From positions 868,001-932,000 of the forward strand of contig VUYT01000002.1 in the NCBI GenBank assembly GCA_008802785.1: a stretch of DNA of 64,000 bases. The letters run 5' to 3'. Within the stretch, counting starts at the first letter, position 1. Each line of letters begins with the position of its first letter. Source of the stretch: Symmetrospora coprosmae. Taxonomy: Eukaryota > Basidiomycota > Cystobasidiomycetes > Symmetrosporaceae. The notes under the pieces were generated by a model. The model was not told where the DNA came from, ran no database searches, and saw only the letters and a program-made list of their open reading frames with translations. The position numbers were made by a program, and so were the translations under genes. Positions 60,944 to 64,000 of this stretch are shown here, piece after piece.

Positions 60944-63141
60944 TTAGGGAAATGAGTATGAAGGCCCGCCGCTCTCTTTGGGCGGCCTGTACGTCGTTTC
61001 TTCGATGTTTTCGGCCACGAGACCGGTTGGCTAAAGAGAGTAAGTTGAAGTCAGCGCAGCCCGCCGAAGTAGGGTGCTGAGGGTGCGACTAACCGAAGGC
61101 AGCATTGGCTCTTGCACGTAGGCCTCAGCAGCATGAGCGTTCGCACTTGCGCTCAGGCACGTCAAAAAGTCGAGCAGGGGCGTGCCCACAACGTCGTCTT
61201 GCCGAACCCTGACCTGGCCGAACGGGAGCAGCCAGTCTGGCAGGGTCGTCCCAGGCGCGCTAGGTTCGTTAGGGGAGGACTCTGATGGAGACGTGCCGTG
61301 CGGCTGCAGCCAGGTGAACTGCGACAGCTGAGCGAGCGGATTTCGATACCGAAAAGGGTCAGCTGCTTGTCCCCGGCAACACCAGCACAGCCCGAAATCT
61401 GCTCACATCAAGCTGCTGGAAGGACGAAGGTACTGATTGTTGACTGCTGCTCCCTTCCGCCTGCTGCTGCTGCTGCTGCTGCCGCTGCTGCTGAGGCGAG
61501 ACGCCGAGCTGAGGCGATGCAGAAGATGGCATGCCAAACGGCATGAACGCGGGCAGCGAGCGCACCTGGCTGTCGAAGGGGAGCACTTTGGTCGTGGTGT
61601 GATACGTGGGGGCTGAGTAGGGATGCTGCAGCGCCTGGTCTTGCGGGTATTGGCTGACCTGCATCTGGTTCTGAGGATGCAGTGTCTGCTGCTGCGGCTG
61701 CGTCTGCCGGTTGTTGCTAAAGTCGCTGCTGTTGCTGTCGAAATGCGCCTGTCCGCCCTCTTGCTGTGCAATGCCAGTCTGATCATCCTCTGGGACGGAC
61801 GGCTGCAGGCCAGACTGGGCCGGCCCACGCCCTTGCCGCCGATTGTATACGTTGAAGAGCTCGACGGCCGACGAGCTGCGGCGGGCTAGCGTGTCGTGCA
61901 GACCCTCCCCAGTGTATAAGCGTGGCTCGATATTGTGGCGTATAGATGGCCGTCTCTGATGAGCCGCGTATCCTTGCTGCTGTTTGGGAGGGCCTGCGTG
62001 CGCGGCGGGGAACGTGTATTGCGCACTGGAAGATTGCGCCACAGGCATGGGCGGAACAGTATAGAGCGGCTGAGGCGACACTTGCTGCGGCCGTGCGGCT
62101 TGCAGGTGCGTCTGCTGCTGTGGGTACTGGCCCATGTGCTGCACCGGAAAGACAGCGTAAGGCTGCGACTGCTGCTGTGGCTGGTACTGATGCTGCGGCG
62201 GTATAGGAGAATGCCGGTCTTGGTAGTGGATCTGCTGTCCCTGATGCGGCAGCTCTGATGATCCTTCTACATAGTACCGGGGCAGCTCAGCTGCCGGCAT
62301 CGGCGGCAGGGTCGTGATCATGTCATCCGAATGGGGCTTCTGCGAGCTCCGGCTGCCCGGCACAACGTATGGCCCTGGGCGAGTGCGCTTTGGCGCAGGC
62401 TCAGCTGCTGGTGTCGCTGCTTTGCGCGCATTGGCTGCTTTGCCAGCATTCGGTTTGGCTTGCTTCCGGCAGAACTTCCAATCTATAGCGATGTGCAGGA
62501 AAGTTTACGTGTCAGCATAAAACGGCAAAAGCTTCGAGAGCCCTCTGGCGCGACTCACCAGGATGCTTCTGTGCATGCTCCTCCCTCGCGGCCTCTGCCA
62601 GTCTCTCATAGCTCGTCTTGACTTCCTCTGACTCGTTCCTCCACTGCTCTCCAAACTGCTTCGACAGATCCGCCTGGGTCGGCTTGCGTGCACCCTCAGG
62701 CATCTCGGCGCGCATCTTCTGGATGCAGTCGGAGCGGTACAGGATCCACGCGTTGGGCGGGCGCGGGACGCGCTTGGCCTCTCCTGCAGGCGTGTCCTGC
62801 GGGGACGGGGCGGTCGACGTGGCAGCGGAAGAGCCAGCCGCAGCGGCCGTGGCGATGGCAGGGGTCATTATGCTCCACCCCTGCGCGTGCCCTCCATACT
62901 GTGCCGCTGCCGACGAGGGCGAAGGTCCCGCGCTGATGACGGCAGGTACGGGCGGGCTCCAGGGGAATTGCACCCCTGGAATATTAGGGTCTGCTGGCGA
63001 GAGGAGCGACGTGCTCCCGCTCGTTGTGCTGCTCCCCGTATACAGCGAGTCCAGGCTCGTCTCGCCCGTGTCGGTGCGGTAGCGCGCACGGCGTGCATCC
63101 GCAGACGACGAAGACCCCGTCGTGTTGCTATGGCTGTGCAT
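60944..63141 (-). CDS. MATA-type HMG-box transcription factor, Prf1-like (659 aa)
   Basis: Four exons (63141..62559, 62482..61407, 61327..61094, 61030..60944) total 1980 nt, in frame. Residues 1-120 are Ser/Ala/Thr-rich. The HMG box, about residues 122-205, reads KRVPRPPNAWILYRSDC, DLSKQFGEQWRNES, KTSYERLAEAAREEHAQKHP and, across intron 1, DWKFCRKQAK; the PRPPNAWILYR start is typical of fungal MATA-type boxes. The rest is Gln/Pro/Tyr/Ser-rich, with a poly-Gln run near 61470 as in activation domains. In smut fungi the related factor Prf1 binds pheromone-response elements and drives mating genes; Rop1 and Ste11-type proteins share the box. I see no pheromone or receptor gene nearby, so which paralogue this is stays open. 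Confidence 0.88.
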
Positions 63142-64000
63142 CCAGCGAACGTACGTGAGTCGGGGCGTGTATCTGGCTTTCTGTGCCGAGCTGGCGCCGC
63201 CGGATCAATTCAGAGTGACGTCCGCAGCCTGCGAAACATGGTCAATTGAATGAAGGAACGATTGGATGAATGGATGAGAGAAGGAATGAGCATTAGTGGA
63301 GTGTTATGCGATTGCGGATCGCTTCGCACGAGCTCCCTTGACCCCGCCGAGATAAGAACGGTCCGGCGGCCGTGTCGCGAGTCGCGAGGATTGGGGGAGA
63401 CTGACCTGGACCTGGAGGGCTGATCTGAGGCTTGTCGGCATCCGAGCACTTTCCGTGCCGTGTCACTCGTCCTGTCTTCCGTATGTATATAATCAGGCTT
63501 TGAGAAGTCTGCGTTTCCGTGGACGTGTGCGCGTGCGCTCGCTCGCTTGCACCTTCTGGGGGAGACTTCTCCGTTTTCTTTTGCCAGCGATGATGCGGAA
63601 AGATCCAGTCAGCGCAAGGAAGAGCGCTACCGTGGGAGGCGACGGTCAGCGGGAGTTTGTCTGAAGGCCGATGGAGGAATCGTCAGTGAGTGCTCATCTT
63701 CTGCTACTGAGCATCGGATCGCGGGAACCGCAATGCAGCAGAGGGAGAGAGCGCGTCCTCTCGGTTTGCTGGCACCCCTTCGGCGTTTACTCGCCCATCA
63801 CGCCTAACCCACATGACGCTGCGCACAGCACTCCCGTACGATACGAAGCCTCGCTTACCGGGACGGAGCCTGGATCTCTTGCGAGTGCTGGATGATCTCC
63901 TGTTTCAATTCTCCGCTCCCTGCCGGTGTGATGTGGACCAGTGTTGCAGGCTTGCTGCTGCTTGGAAAGACCGGTCTTGGATCCGGAGGCGCCTCGACTC
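63142..64000. other. Upstream region of the HMG-box gene, to window end
   Basis: This is 0.86 kb without a supported exon. A TATATAAT stretch at about 63486 lies 345 bp upstream of the start, on the opposite strand sense. I searched by eye for ACAAAGGGA-type pheromone-response boxes and saw none. Confidence 0.4.

Overview
The window is nuclear DNA of a GC-rich, intron-dense fungus, most likely a basidiomycete and plausibly Ustilaginomycotina. Support for this: almost every gene is broken by short introns (mostly 40-150 nt, GTGAGT/GTGCGT-like donors, CTGAC-like branch sites, CAG acceptors). The gene set is fungal (VPS13, UTP4, NSE3, a SIZ-type SUMO ligase, a YHM2-like carrier, an S1-type carboxypeptidase). 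A MATA-type HMG-box factor resembling the pheromone-response factor Prf1 of smut fungi sits at the right end. I see no transposon, CRISPR array, rRNA or tRNA gene.

Layout. 1-4757: two tandem paralogous Thr-rich secreted glycoprotein genes, the first cut by the window edge. 4949-7784 (minus): a small unknown protein and an F-box/beta-propeller protein. 8154-9566 (plus): a flavin amine oxidase. 9764-12562 (minus): a secreted serine carboxypeptidase. 13268-24406 (plus): the very large lipid-transfer protein VPS13. 24634-26765 (minus): the MAGE-domain Smc5/6 subunit NSE3. 27392-29074: a Rab5 GTPase with an acidic insert. 29897-32138: a leucine-rich-repeat-like protein with a myristoylation signal and a Ser/Arg-rich tail. 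32423-36806: a SIZ/PIAS SUMO E3 ligase with a long Gln/Tyr/Ser-rich N-terminus. 37446-38803: the mitochondrial ADP/ATP carrier, followed by an inverted copy of its own last exon. 39387-41029: an unrecognised LRR-like protein. 41246-44372 (minus): UTP4 of the small-subunit processome. 44726-48529: a long coiled-coil protein. 49303-51037: a YHM2-type mitochondrial carrier. 51521-57958: a protein with at least three bromodomain-like modules whose open frame runs into a TPR-like C-terminus. 58156-60338 (minus): a zinc alcohol/formaldehyde dehydrogenase. 60944-63141 (minus): the HMG-box factor.

The genes are mostly unrelated housekeeping functions and do not form a cluster. Loose themes are SUMO/Smc5-6 biology (SIZ and NSE3), endosomal membrane traffic (VPS13 and Rab5) and mitochondrial carriers. 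The most unusual points are structural: a 92-bp inverted repeat carrying a second copy of the ADP/ATP carrier's terminal exon; an intron in the dehydrogenase flanked by a 22-bp direct repeat at exactly the intron's length (a likely intron gain by tandem duplication); an 8-nt microexon in the same gene; and the bromodomain/TPR fusion. Exon joins were worked out by eye. Where stated, exon sums were checked to be a multiple of three, but start codons of VPS13 and NSE3 and parts of the bromodomain gene remain tentative.
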